36,193 nt of DNA from Paratrimastix pyriformis (lineage: Eukaryota; Preaxostyla; Paratrimastigidae): the NCBI GenBank assembly GCA_027972325.1, contig JAPMOS010000273.1, positions 1 through 36,193 of the forward strand. Direction: 5' to 3'. Both the position numbers and the translations under genes were made by a program. Each line of letters starts with the position of its first letter. Position 1 is the first letter of the stretch. This document shows, in pieces, positions 1 through 10,006 of this stretch. The notes under the pieces were generated by a model. That model made no database searches and had not been told where the DNA came from. It saw only the letters and a program-made list of their open reading frames with translations.

Positions 1-230
1 GGGCGGTCACCGCCGACACTCGGACTACGTCCCTTCGTCCATCCCTTCCTCGTTCTTCTCGTTCTTCTTCCGTTGCTTGATCGCTACCAGCATAGTTCTC
101 CGCAGTCCACCCAGTTCGCTCCCAATCTCCTTCTGGGTCTCTTCATCCACAATCCCCAGCTCTGCTGCAGTCTGCAGTCATTCGCGTAGATTTCCCGGCC
201 CGCACCGCTTCAGTCTCCCAGCAACTTTCT

Positions 231-1290
231 TCACCACACCTTCTGAAATCCCCCCTCAGTTATAGAGCACTTCGCCCTCCTTCGGACGCCCCTCATAGTC
301 AGCCTCCACTCTTCGCTCCCGCCTCCTTTCGCAACATGTTCTCCAATGCCCACAAGGGGCTGGGTCCATCGGGCTCTCTCAGGCCCTTTCTGAAAGAGCA
401 GATACCCCACGTCAAACAGGGCCTTCCCGCACCTTTCGTCCGCCAGAAGCTCGGCAGCCGGCTGAAGCCCCCTCAATGATAAACAGCTCCTTCAGTTGCA
501 TGTCCCCCTCAGCGCCAAACCGACTCCATGCTGCGCCTTCATTCCCTGCACCAGCCGCGTCCGGTTTGGCTGCCCACTCCGTACGGGACTATCGCGATAC
601 ATCGGAGGCTCTGCCCCCAGCTCTACCGGGCTCTCAATCACCAATTACCGTAAATAACCGGTCCATCTCCTCCTGTGGGTTGTATTCAGGGTTGGCAAAG
701 ATGGGAGTCGCGATTCTCCTTAAACAACCCGTAGCCATCCAGTCTTCCACCCAAAACCAGTCATCCTTGCTGGGCGTTCTGAATTCAGGGAGCTCAAATC
801 GGCATTCCCAGGATGCGAGAATGCCATCGTTGTCAAACTGCCTGCTTGTCTGAGCAGAGGACACCACGTGGGTCGTCCACTGGTTTCGCAGGGTGCTCTT
901 GTGGGTCTGCCCTTCTGCCATCTCCGTACTCATCCCATCCACATATCGATCGCAGAGGTTCGCCACTTCTGTGGTGAACATTTCCCAAGCTGTCCCAGGT
1001 TCGGGCGCGGTACCAACGCCCCGCGATCGCTCGATGAGCTCCCAAGTCTGTCCATCGCTATTTGCTTACCTCTCACCTGCACACTTTGACCCATAGGCTC
1101 CACCCATTTTCTTGGAGCAATTGTTCTGCATCTTGCTCCTTCCCCTTGTCCAGCCACGCGATCAGTTTGATCGCATTGGCTCCTCCACCTTTCAGCCACC
1201 CATCATAGCCGGGCATTCCAAAACCAAATGGTTCGTGTCTCTCGCCCCACCAACATTTCCCATCCCTTCACCATTGATGTAGAATCTGAT
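231..1290 (-). pseudogene. LINE C-terminal region with zinc motif and 3' part
   Basis: After the RNase H comes ANIRFYINGEGMGNVGG and then GARDTNHLVLECPAMMGG (about 1,290-1,200). This resembles the post-RNase H zinc-binding segment of non-LTR elements, in which H and C of HLVLECP are ligands. Beyond it, minus-strand frames at 981-634 (TPSKDDWFWVEDWMATG) and 476-231 (LADERCGKALFDVGYLLFQK) look like a continuing C-terminal domain, not clearly recognised. Plus-strand frames are Ser/Pro-rich shadows. The region is the LINE's 3' third and is cut by the window edge or ends just outside it. Confidence 0.55.
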
Positions 1291-1549
1291 GTTGGCCGTG
1301 ATGTACCGCTGCAAGATTGCCATCATGGCCAGTCTGCCCGACATTTCGCATCGCATGGTCTGCGTATTTATTCCGCCATTCCCGAGTGATGACCACCAGT
1401 GCGTTCTTGCGTTTCAGGCCGCCCTGGAGATGCGTCCGCGGCTGAAGGACTGGCTTGTGCGAAGTCTCCCTCCACCTCCCGTCGCATTGGTGAACCAACC
1501 GAAACCCAGGTCCGTTCCTGTTGCACCGCCTATGTCCTGTTTGATGCTT

Positions 1550-1970
1550 TGCCCGGCAATCTTGTCTGCCAATCTGTTCCCCTCCGCATCCAGCGATGCC
1601 CCTGTCTCCTGGTGCCCCTTCACCCACACCAGCCGGACACCCCCTGTGCTCCTTCAAATTCGCTGTCCCCTTCGGAGGCCCTCGGCCTTCGACTCGATCA
1701 AGTCCGTCGGTGTCAGTCGTCCTTCATCAGCCTCTCCACCCATCCCTTTGCCACCTTACTGTCCGTGCACCTCTCCACGTTTGCATCCTGTCCACTCTGA
1801 TGGCTTCCAGGATGGCTTCCAGCTCTGCCTCATTGTTTGTTGCCTTTTCCCGTACCTTCTCCCGACCCGCACAGCCAGTGCCCCATTGGACAGCCGCTCC
1901 ACCACCGCCAATGCAGCTCGCCGGTCCTTCTTCTTCTTGGTCGCGCCTCATGTAAAAAAGTCCGCCCACT
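1550..1970 (-). pseudogene. LINE RNase H domain
   Basis: Downstream of the RT on the minus strand is CIGGGGAAVQWGTGCAG followed by KATNNEAELEAILEAIR (about 1,930-1,790). The second matches the N-N-x-A-E-L-x-A block carrying the catalytic Glu of RNase H1-type domains. Further on, VKGHQETGASLDAEGNRLAD (about 1,623-1,564) carries the His and the terminal Asp of the H-x-G...G-N-x-x-A-D motif. The two halves are in different frames. RNase H in this position is characteristic of I-like and some other APE-bearing LINE clades, where it removes template RNA. The first Asp (usually T-D-G-S) is not obvious in this copy. Confidence 0.8.
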
Positions 1971-2789
1971 TCAGCTCGGGCCTCCCCGCCACCTCACACT
2001 CCGCCGCAGTGCCTCCCATCGCCTCCACATTGCCTCGTCCCGCCCCTCTCATCCGGCTCTTCTTGCTTTCCCGTTCTGGTCCAGGTGCTCTCCGCCCCCC
2101 TCTTCTTGTCGCTGGCTTCAGCATACCCTCTCCATTTCGCCATCCCCTTGCTCGTCGGGCTTCCCTTTCTTGGCGGCCTCCCACCCGGCTCCCCTGCTTC
2201 GGCGTTTCCTGTTCTTCGCCGACCACCAGCTTTCCTCCTTGCCCCACCATCAGCTTGGCTTGTCTCATCTTCCTCTCCGGGTCTGGGATCCCGTGATCCT
2301 TCCACCATCCTCCTCTCGCCGTATCCCGTCCCGCCCTCTCTCGGCTCTCCTCCTTTTCCTGTTCCGTCCTTGCCCTCTTTCGATCTCTTTCTGCCACTTC
2401 TTCCTCTCGGATCCTCCTCGCCAACAACATATTCCGTCTCCACTTTGTTCCCCACACACACCCGCTCCTTGATGGCCTCCATTGCATCGTTCCACTGAAA
2501 CCTCCCGCCCACAATCAGGTCAGCCACCTCCTGATGCCCCTCATGAGTGTCTGCCTATGCCGCTTGGTGATTTTGCATGGCTCTGCCAGCTCCTCCAGTG
2601 TTGTCGGCATTCCCCATTCCGCTTCCTTTTCAATACTTCCCCATCCCTCACGATGGCCAACCCTTCTTGTGCAAGATCCTCAACATCCCCGACACGGCAT
2701 CTTCTCCTTCGCGTGCAGTCTGACCCACTTCCCGGGGTTGTCCAGCAGCAGCTCACTCGTCGTCCACAACTTTTGCAGCAGGGCTATCT

Positions 2790-4260
2790 CTTCACGGAGC
2801 ATCACGCCGCACCCTTGTTGGTCTGCCACCCTGCCCAGCAGTTGCGTGAGCACCATCATGTCGTGCACATCCACCGGGTCCTTGAGACCCATCCCTCATC
2901 CTCCGGGAAGAAGCACCTCCGCCGGGTCGCATTTCCCCAAGCACCCACCAATCTCCCGAAATACTCGCGCATAGCGCTGTTGAAGAATCTCGAGGTCCTT
3001 CTGCGGCATGGGGCTGCCTCGCCGTATATTGTAGGCACGTCGACACGCACTCGTTGATCATCTGCACCATCAACCTCGGTGGGACCTTCTTGTCCATCAG
3101 CCTGTGCAACCTCCACATTTTCTGGATGACCTTCTCCGTGTTGATCTTCATGTTCATCTCCTCTATCCAAATTCCCAGGTACCGGATGGCCCCACCCTTC
3201 TGCTGGACCTTGATGACTCGACCCTCACCCAGGTCCAGGTCCGTCTTGCTCTTCACCCCCACACAGGTAGTCACACTTGGTCCACGACAGCTGCATACCC
3301 GCCTCCTCCACCGTCTCACTGTGTTGTACCATCTGCTCCTTGGTTCGTGACCAGCATCACATCGTCAGCAAAGGCAAGGACTTTCACCTTCCTTCCACTA
3401 TCCAGGATATACCACCTTCCTGCTTTCGCACCTCTGCCAGCACTTCCTCCATGAATGAGATAAATAGCAGACAAGCGGGTCCCCCTGACTAATGCTCTCT
3501 CTATCTCATAGCTCTCCGTCAGCCCGAAACCCGTAATGACTTTGGCCTTCCTCCCTCGTACAGACTCTCCACATACCTGATGAATGCCTCCTCAACCCCA
3601 TCCGTCTCAACCCCTCCTCAGTGCGTCCATGTCCACTGTATCATAGGCCTTTTGATATCTAACGAGCACATGTGAATTCCCTGCCTCCCATAATTTTCGA
3701 GTCAGTGAGCACTCCCATAATTTCTGCAATTGGGGTCTCAATCCTTCTCCCCTCTCAGAAACCCAAACTGCTCCTCCCCAAACACATTCTTCTGTACGCA
3801 CCATTCTTGGAACCGCGACGCCACCACCACTTGCAGCCCTTCAAAGACCTGTATCAAAGTGATTGGCCTTCTGCCTGCAGGGTCACCAGGGTGTTCTGTC
3901 TGCGACTTCGTGGCCATGAACACCGAACTGACCTTGAGCTCCTGCGGCACTCCTCCGCTCCAACATCTCATTGTATCTCCTCCCAACCACTCTTTGATCT
4001 CTTCCCCACAGGCATGGATCATCTCTGCCGTCACTCCATCCGGGCCCGCCTTACCATCGGGGAGCGCCCCCAGGATTGTCTCAACATCATGCGTTGTGAG
4101 GGCCATGATCACCCTCCCTTCTTCCTGCGGCCTTCCTTCTGGCACCCGCCCCACCCTCAGGCCCACCGGCAACACCCTCCTTGCCAGGTCCGCCATGAAG
4201 TTCCTCCATCCATTCTTCACCGACTCCGGATCTGTGACCACTTTGTCCACCTTTCCCTCC
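2790..4260 (-). pseudogene. LINE reverse transcriptase
   Basis: Fingers and palm motifs are visible in order: LPDGKAGPDGVTAEMIH (about 4,060), RRPITLIQVFEGLQVVVASR (about 3,870), EEQFGFLRGEKD (about 3,770-3,738), the motif A-like KAYDTVDMDAL (about 3,650), then QGDPL followed one frame over by LFISFMEEVLAEV (about 3,490-3,440). The catalytic F-A-D-D lies at 3,361-3,372. The thumb-side IRYLGIWIEEMNM follows near 3,190-3,150. Both motif A and FADD aspartates are present, so decay is by indels rather than loss of catalytic residues. The first third is open for 441 codons together with the endonuclease C-terminus; the remainder moves between frames. Spacing is ordinary for non-LTR RTs. The FADD box and YLG motif argue against a viral or LTR-type RT. 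Confidence 0.9.
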
Positions 4261-4739
4261 ACATTCTTAGTTGCATACGACGTGACCGGCGCCACCCCGT
4301 CTGTCATGATGCCCTTATATCTGCGCTTGCGCTTCCCCAACGCCCGATCCCTCTTCCTGGGTGCGCCTCTCATTTTGGCCAACTGCTTCTGCATTTCCCT
4401 CCTCAGGCTCGGGTCCCGCTCCGCCATCGCCATCCGTCTCAGCTTCTTCATGCGATGGGGCTCATAATCCCTGTCTGTGTTGGCCACGTCCCGAACGCCG
4501 TCTCCCGCAGGATCCCACTCATCTGCTCGAACGATGGGTCCGCCCCTTCTCCATCGCCTTCCGAAGCAATTCCGCCACTTTCTCCCGGTACGTGCGCATC
4601 TTCCCCACCCTTCATACTCATCCTTCCTCTTCTCCCGCAGCAACGCATCCAGGTCCGACTTGGACGGGCAGATGGCCACCTTCCTCCGCAGCGTTCCCGC
4701 CCATGCCGGCAACATGTTCCTCAAGTCAGTGACTACCAT

Positions 4740-5380
4740 GTGATGGTCTGTGACTTCCTGCCATTGAACCTCCTCATTTCTCCACACCCACATATTGTCC
4801 AGCAATCGTGCCATCGTCCCCTGCGTTGCCAAGCAGGTCCAGCCTGGCCTCCCTTTCTTGCCCTCCTCCTCCCCTCCTTTCTTCTTGTTGCGCACGAATG
4901 TGATCTCGTTCTGCTTACCCACCATCTTCGCCGTGTCATACAGACCCAGCATCTCCTGCTCACCAACCTCCTTGGCCCAGCTATTCGCGTCCGTGTACAC
5001 CACCACGCCCTCCCTCAGCTGCTCCCTCCGCCATGCACTCTTCCAACCTCCTGATAATGACATTCCTTACCCTCACCTTGTCCTCCCTCCCCAGTTGGGT
5101 AGTACAGATTTATGAGCCTCAGGTTGGTCTTCCCTCCGACCAATCGAGAAACATCAAGTAGCCAGGGATCACCTCCCTGACCTTGCGCACTGCTATCTGT
5201 AAGGTCCGCCTATACCCAATCATCACCCCTCCCTTGGGGTGCCGCGCATCTGTCCTCCACCACCGAGCTCCTCCAGCACCACCCCTTCATCCACTTCTCC
5301 TCCAACTGTTGCTTGTTGTCTTTCGTACCTTTCGTCTCTTGCAGGAGGCAATGTTGACCCCAACTCGCAGCAGGTCCGCC
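4740..5380 (-). pseudogene. LINE APE-type endonuclease
   Basis: The N-terminal strand reads DLLRVGVNIASCKRRK (about 5,379-5,330), like the LRI..WNV start of AP-endonuclease domains. An internal strand reads LRLINLYYPTGEGG (about 5,125-5,085), matching the I-N-x-Y-x-P pattern, followed by VVVYTDANSW (about 5,000) in the position of the G-D-x-N motif. The C-terminal motif TDHHMVV (about 4,748) corresponds to the S-D-H-x-x-V signature. APE nicks target DNA to prime reverse transcription. The last two motifs share one intact frame with the reverse transcriptase N-terminus (3,738-5,063), showing that endonuclease and RT belong to the same ORF2. The first half lies in other frames, so the copy is broken. 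A basic, Lys/Glu-rich linker (about 5,800-5,400) separates it from the USP-like domain upstream. Confidence 0.75.
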
Positions 5381-5828
5381 ATTGCTCTTCTTCCAGTCTG
5401 ACCCAACCCGTTTCCACCCCGACCCTCATCCTTCCTCCTCCTCGCAGCCCTCAGGTTGGCCTCCTTCTTGCCCTGGCACCACTTCTCCACCCTGGAATTC
5501 CTCCTCCTCCGCCTTCTCGTCATATGTCTTCTCGATATCCCTCATCTTTGCCACCTGCCTCTTCTTCCTTGTCGCGTCCTTCTTCCCGCGCTTCTTCCTA
5601 TCCTTTCTGCTCATCCCGTCCCCAGGATACCTGGGCACCCCGGGTAGGAGTCCCCCGTTACCGGGCGCACCCGGACTGCCCACCTCATGCTCCTCCAGGT
5701 CTTCACCTCTCCCGCCTTACCCGTCTCCCTCTTCGTCCCCCTTGTGCCCTCCCGTCTGCCCCTTCTTTGCTCCCCCCTCCAAAGCCGGTCCCCACATCGA
5801 ACGCTGCATTCTCGACCCCATCCCTGCC

Positions 5829-6530
5829 CCGCCACATAAGAAAGATGTCGCCATGCTTCGTCTCTTCCTCGCCCACCTCCCTCACCACGCTGTCATCGAA
5901 GCGCCACCCTTCAATCCTCTTCACCGCCACCCAATGTCGCCCCCCTCCTCTCCTTTCGCAGAACTCCGCCGCCGCCTCCAGGCGGTAATTCGTGCCACGG
6001 GGTCCGGCTGCACCGCCACTGCGACTGGTCCACCCTGCCGTCCCGCCGATCGCGAACCACCTGGACCACCATGACATCCTCCATGCCCACCGCCCGTTCC
6101 TCCTGCGCGTGCCACCGATCGGCACCACACTCTGGGCACCTCTTCCGCACCCGTCCGTCCGCCATCACCACCTTCCGGACCGCTTCACTCATTCTGTCAC
6201 CGTCCCTCTCCAGACGCACCACCAGGCAGTCCCGCTCCCTTTCGCGGCCCTCGCTCACCCTTCCGCATTCCTGACAGACGTGCACCACCCTCATCCGCGC
6301 TCCTGTCGGGATCCGAGCTTTCCTCAGCAGGTCCGCCACCGCATCCCCTGCATCCCCATCATGAAGCTCATCCAGCCCATCAATCCCCTTCTCCCAGATT
6401 GCCTGCTCCATACCCGGGTCTCCCCCAATCACCCCTCTCACAACATCGAACAACTGCCCGGCCCCCCCCACCGCTTCCACCACCTGGAGGCTGTTGCCAC
6501 CAACAACGGTGGCCCGACTTATTACACACG
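5829..6530 (-). pseudogene. USP-like (peptidase family C19) deubiquitinase domain within the LINE
   Basis: All landmarks of a ubiquitin-specific protease appear in order on the minus strand. A Cys box reads HRCWW followed, one frame over, by NSLQVVEAV (Cys codon 6,503-6,505). A zinc ribbon has CQEC (6,265-6,276) and CPEC (6,127-6,138), separated by 42 codons. The strand after the fingers reads GMEDVMVVQVVRDRRDG, resembling the LP-x-L-x-x-x-L-K-R-F stretch of USPs. A His box reads YRLEAAAEF then GGGRHWVAVKR (His codon 5,934-5,936), and WRFDDSVV carries the Asp. USPs cleave ubiquitin isopeptide bonds. The domain spans about 230 codons, which is compact for the family, and it is split across frames at least twice, so this copy cannot be active. 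A separate host USP pseudogene beside the LINE is the alternative. The absence of a gap, the shared strand and the continuing charged linker into the endonuclease favour one element. Confidence 0.7.
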
Positions 6531-6599
6531 CCTCTGTACCTCCCGACCCCGCCCCTGCGACAAGCCAACCCCATCAACTTCCTCCAGCTCGCCACCACC

Positions 6600-7690
6600 G
6601 CCAAACAACTCGCCCGGTCGCTCGATCATCCCTCCATCCGTCAATCTCTCACTCACGTCCCTCCCCTTCCATCAGAGCCTCCTTCTCCTCCCGTACCTCG
6701 TCCTCGTCCGCCTCTTCGGGCCAGTCTCTTTGCCTGCCACTCCCCCTCCCAGTCCGCCAGCTGGGATCCTGCCCCACCCCAAAGCCCAAACCTCCGCCGC
6801 TCCATCATCCACACTCTCCTTCCACTCGCTTTTTAGAACCGCGTCGAGTTCCCACGCTCTCCGATTCACGCCCGCACCTCCCCATTGAGCCATCGCCACC
6901 AGTAAACAGATTCCCACCCATCGATTCCCCCCAAATAGATTTCGTTTGGTCCAATAACGATGTCCTCGCACTCCCCCCTTCATCTGAGCCCAGAGCCTGT
7001 GGTATTCCCCGCCCCCTCGCTTGGATCAAGTCGATCAGGGCCATCTTCCAAAACAAAGCCCCTGCATGAACACGCACAACCTACCAACACTACCTATCAA
7101 AATCGTCAAAAGGATATCCACCAAACCGCCATCATTCCCTGCCAACTCATGCAGAGACCCGTCCGCCCAACTCCGGCCGAAGATTCCCTCCCCGGGGGTG
7201 CTCAACCTGGCAGTAGCAAGCTGCCCCATCAGTTTCCACCGTCCGCTCTACCCCATTCCTCTGTTTCAATTCCCCGGTCTTTTTTTTTTACCAAATCAGA
7301 TCCCCATCCGCTCGTTCTTCTTCCTCCTACGCTGCCCTCTCCGGCTGGCCGATTCCCCACCGATCGCCACGTTTCCTTTGCCACGCCTCCTTCTTCCTTT
7401 TGGTCCGTCCCCAACATTATTCTTTATCACAGCTCCTCCATTTCTGATACAGCAGCCGTCCCCACCCGCAGGCCGGCCCCTGATCATGTTGCCCAAGTTC
7501 ACACCCATTTTCTCCAGTCTGTGTAACAAACCACCACTTCACCCACCATTTTCCTTCAATAAGATCGATCGTGCCCCCATGCGAGTGGCCCAACGACGAT
7601 ACTGCGTTTTTGTCCAGCTCAATACGTACCATCCGTACGTAAGGACTGAATCCAGTCGTAACCATCCCGTTCCCTTTATGAATATATAAT
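6600..7690 (-). pseudogene. LINE 5' part, ORF1-like, frame-broken
   Basis: Minus-strand reading frames here look protein-like but change frame several times. About 7,668-7,417 holds a stretch rich in Trp, Lys and Gly (for example GKWWVKWWFVTQTGENG). About 6,983-6,672 holds a segment with SEWKESVDDGAAEVWALG followed by a basic tail (RRTRTRYGRRRR). I recognise no RRM, CCHC knuckle or known ORF1 domain. Its position directly upstream of the protease and endonuclease, on the same strand, is the reason to assign it to the LINE. It could instead contain the 5' untranslated region plus the N-terminus of a single long polyprotein. Plus-strand frames over the same bases are Pro/Ser-rich complements and are not believed. 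Confidence 0.4.
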
Positions 7691-7751
7691 GGTTGCTCAA
7701 GGCATGTTTTCAAAAGAGATTCAGATTGAAAACACAACACCTCAAACCAAA

Positions 7752-8781
7752 TCACAGCAACCCCTTGGCCGCCACACGCACCACAGTCCGCCGAACAATA
7801 GTCCGCGGCCCCCCATATTGCTGCTGCTTCTCCCTCGCCAGCCGGTCTCGTTCCTCGGGATCGACCACCAATAACCACGTACCTTCCCAGCGACCAGTCA
7901 GGAAGGCTTGTCCCTTCCTGGCAATGGTCGCTGGGCGGATTGGAGGCGTCAGGCTCGCCAACCAGGCCTCGACAGCCGGCACGGTCGCCAGATCCCGACG
8001 GCGCAGCATCGCCAGCTTTTTGTTGGGCGGCACCTCGACCCGCACTTCGGGAGGCACCACGGTAATGGGCCATCTCGGGTTGGCATCCCGGCGCGGGAAC
8101 CACTTCGGGATTTCTTCTTCTCCCTCCGCAAAGAAGCTGACTTGAAAGATCGCAGGCATTAACTTGAACACCCTCAGAGAATCTACCAAAACCATAACAC
8201 CCCTTCTCCATAGCACAACACAAACCTTTCCTTCCCAATCAAGTCGCCACATCCTCTTCACTGGCCTCCGTCGGAAAGCCAGCAAGCGTCGCCTTGAAGA
8301 GCGTTGTCGTGATAATGTCCGGCTGGAATTCAGTCGCCACAGCCACAATAGGCCTCACAGTAGCATGAAACTTCTGGCCAAGTTCCTCAACCCTTGTGAA
8401 CTGCTCGGCCGTCGGACGATCGAATAGAATTGAGAATTCGGGGAACGACCCCTCCACCGCGGCGCCCGCAAAAGACGCCTGAATTTCAGCATAGGACAGA
8501 GGATTCCCATCAGGGAACAAGAGCGTAGCCCCAATAGCCTGCAGCACAAAAAAGATCGTCAGGATCACTCCAAGCCGCCGGCCCCAACTCAGGGCGCTTC
8601 GTTTGCGGCACTCAATCAAACAGACCTGATCCCAACATGGGCTCTCCCTCATCCTTGCAGGAGCCGCCGCCTCCGCCGCACTCTTCTCGGCCGCACGCTT
8701 GTGTTGTTGCACACGGGCAGCCTCTTGCGCAGCCGCCTCCTTCTCAGCATCAGACATAGTCACAGATTCAGAATCAGCCAT
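7752..8781 (-). CDS. Single-pass membrane protein, two exons, unknown function
   Basis: Exon 1 (8,781-8,262) opens with ATG and MADSESVTMSDAEKEAAAQE. Residues about 10-42 form an Ala/Glu/Arg-rich probable coiled coil. Residues 70-89 (LGVILTIFFVLQAIGATLLF) are one transmembrane helix preceded by Arg-Arg, so a cytosolic N-terminus is likely. The frame stops shortly after, but a phase-1 intron (8,261-8,141, 121 nt; GTGAAG donor, ATCTTTCAAG acceptor) joins it to a second open exon (8,140-7,752). That exon encodes FAEGEEEIPKWFPRR, a TVVPPEVRVEVPPNKK segment and a basic C-terminus ending VAAKGLL. The spliced product is about 302 residues. I do not recognise a family. The splice is inferred from phase and consensus, not from transcripts. 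It lies directly upstream of the LINE on the same strand. An intronless 180-residue product is the alternative. Confidence 0.6.
8141..8261 (-). other. Candidate intron of the membrane-protein gene
   Basis: The 121-nt interval has GT and AG ends on the minus strand, a phase-1 junction that keeps both flanking frames open, and in-frame stops if retained. The acceptor is preceded by a short pyrimidine-containing tract (GATCTTTCAAG). Neighbouring AG choices at 8,136 give a different phase and break the frame. Confidence 0.5.
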
Positions 8782-8810
8782 CTTCTGCGGAGAAATTCAA
8801 ACGTTGAAGG

Positions 8811-9032
8811 TCAACTCGACCCCGGGACCAGGATGTTGTGGTCTCCCCACAAGCGGCCGAAAACAGTGACCGCGAGCTGCCAGAAGTCCGCAGCCGATTG
8901 GAAGCGAAGAAGACGGGGAAGAAGCCATCGTCCACTAAGCCCGCAGCACCCACACGATCAACCGCAGCACCACTCGCCACCGTCCGTCTCCAAATCCCCG
9001 CAGACGACGTCGACGACATAGAGCTCGACTGA
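8811..9032 (+). CDS. Possible terminal exon, unknown, acidic C-terminus
   Basis: An open stretch with no ATG at its front runs on the plus strand and ends DDVDDIELD, then a stop. It contains RELPEVRSRLEAKKTGKK and an Ala/Pro/Thr-rich middle. The composition is more protein-like than the shadows around it. It begins beside the start codon of the minus-strand membrane-protein gene, so a plus-strand parent gene would have to be antisense to that gene. No convincing acceptor is visible. It may simply be chance coding in the divergent upstream region. Confidence 0.2.
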   Translation, partial: STRPRDQDVVVSPQAAENSDRELPEVRSRLEAKKTGKKPSSTKPAAPTRSTAAPLATVRLQIPADDVDDIELD

Positions 9033-9059
9033 CGCAACCACCAGCGCAACCACCAGCGC

Positions 9060-9625
9060 AACCACGTGTGCACACGCTCTCACACGCTCTCACACGCTAC
9101 TTTTTGCTCTCACTCGCAACTTTTTTGTCATCACTCGCAGAAATCTAGCACCCATTGGCAGATCGCCGTCTCCTGGTGTCAACCCGGAGTTATGGGGTCG
9201 AAAATCCCGATCGTGCAAGCCATTGTCACCACATGATGACATCATCAAGCGTTCTTCAAAAAGCAGGAGCCGTTGGCAGATCACCTTCTCTTGGTGTCAC
9301 CTCAAAGATATGAGGGTCGAAAATCCCGAGCTTCCAGGGTGGTGTCACCTCTAGCTACTCTTGGGTTTCCCAAGTATCACTGACTATTATAGTTACACTT
9401 CCTTCCAGGGTCCGGCTACTTCTCTTTCTCACTCTCACACCCCCATTTCGCTCTCCTTCCACCCCCTCCGGCTTCACTTCTGCTCTTTTTGAGCTCAATT
9501 CCACTCACTTTTTGCACTGATTCCACCGCTTTTCACCCACTTTTCACCGATTTCTCTCGCTCATTTCTCTGCCTTCCCAACAGGGGAAGTGCGCCGGTTT
9601 GCACCCAGTGAGTGGTCAGTGAGTG
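9060..9625. other. Non-coding stretch with short tandem and duplicated blocks
   Basis: No gene is visible. At 9,075-9,105 the unit CTCACACG(CT) is repeated. Two imperfect copies of a 56-57 bp block lie at 9,155-9,210 and 9,273-9,329; both start TTGGCAGATC and end GGTCGAAAATCCCGA. The rest, about 9,400-9,600, is pyrimidine-rich with repeated CACTTTT/TTCCAC words. Confidence 0.6.
9155..9329. repeat. Two-copy direct repeat, about 57 bp, spacing 118 bp
   Basis: The copies at 9,155-9,210 and 9,273-9,329 share TTGGCAGATC, TCT(C/T)(C/T)TGGTGTCA and GGTCGAAAATCCCGA, with scattered differences. The sequence between them (including CATGATGACATCATCA) is not repeated. This may be the remnant of a diverged tandem repeat. 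Confidence 0.6.
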
Positions 9626-9702
9626 GTGCAATCATGATGCAATCGCGGTGCGATCATGGTGCAATCATGGTGCAATCATGATGCAATCATGGTGCAATCA
9701 CA
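9626..9702. repeat. 11-bp tandem repeat, 7 copies
   Basis: The unit GTGCAATCATG with variants (ATGCAATCGCG, GTGCGATCATG, ATGCAATCATG) repeats seven times without gaps. The period is not a multiple of three, so coding is unlikely. Confidence 0.85.
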
Positions 9703-9864
9703 TCTCGGCATCGGTTTCGCGCGCGAGTTGCTAGCGAGTTGGTCAACCGGTCGGCCAATTGGGCAGCTTTGCTGCAGCATTTTGAGCGCTCGCAACGAGT
9801 GGTTTCTTGGTGATTTCGCGCCCAGCAGAGCTGGTGGACAGAGCGCCGCGCCCACTTGCAGACG

Positions 9865-9964
9865 GGTCGGTCGGTCGGTCGGTCGGTCGGTCGGTCGGTT
9901 GGTTGGTCGGTCGGTCGGTCGGTCGGTCGGTCGGTCGGTCGGTCGGTCGGTCGGTCGGTCGGTC
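9865..9964. repeat. (GGTC)n microsatellite, about 100 bp
   Basis: A near-perfect GGTC tetranucleotide run with a single GGTT GGTT interruption near 9,897-9,904. It marks the sharp boundary between GC-rich DNA to the left and the AT-rich virus-like block that starts about 20 bp later. Confidence 0.95.
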
Positions 9965-10006
9965 AACCAGTCGTGCGAAACATATATTTTGGTGAGAGAA
10001 AAAAAA

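Larger units (their letters stand above)
1..7690 (-). mobile_element. LINE (non-LTR retrotransposon), APE-RT-RNase H type with USP-like protease, degraded
   Basis: On the minus strand the recognisable domains run 5' to 3' as follows: a basic/glycine-rich ORF1-like part (about 7,690-6,600), a USP-like cysteine protease (6,530-5,829), a charged linker, an APE-type endonuclease (about 5,380-4,740), a reverse transcriptase (about 4,260-2,790), an RNase H (about 1,970-1,550) and a C/H/C zinc motif (about 1,260-1,200). This order is typical of I-like and related RNase H-bearing non-LTR clades, apart from the protease. The copy is decayed: domains lie in different frames, and the longest intact stretch is 441 codons (3,738-5,063). 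The 3' end is either before or beyond the window start, and I see no poly(A) tail or target-site duplication. The 5' limit near 7,690 is inferred from the start of protein-like sequence downstream of the host gene ending at 7,752. No flanking LTRs are visible, which fits a LINE. Confidence 0.85.

Noticed and set aside
1289-2498. Ser/Pro-rich plus-strand frames (335, 211 and 137 residues)
   Set aside because: They are complements of the minus-strand LINE, which carries RT and RNase H motifs.
3672-5054. 460-residue plus-strand frame
   Set aside because: It is antisense to the intact APE/RT stretch; His/Pro-rich with no motifs.
7417-8238. 273-residue minus-strand frame as one gene
   Set aside because: It crosses the end of the membrane-protein gene in another frame; only its last part looks protein-like and is assigned to the LINE 5' region.
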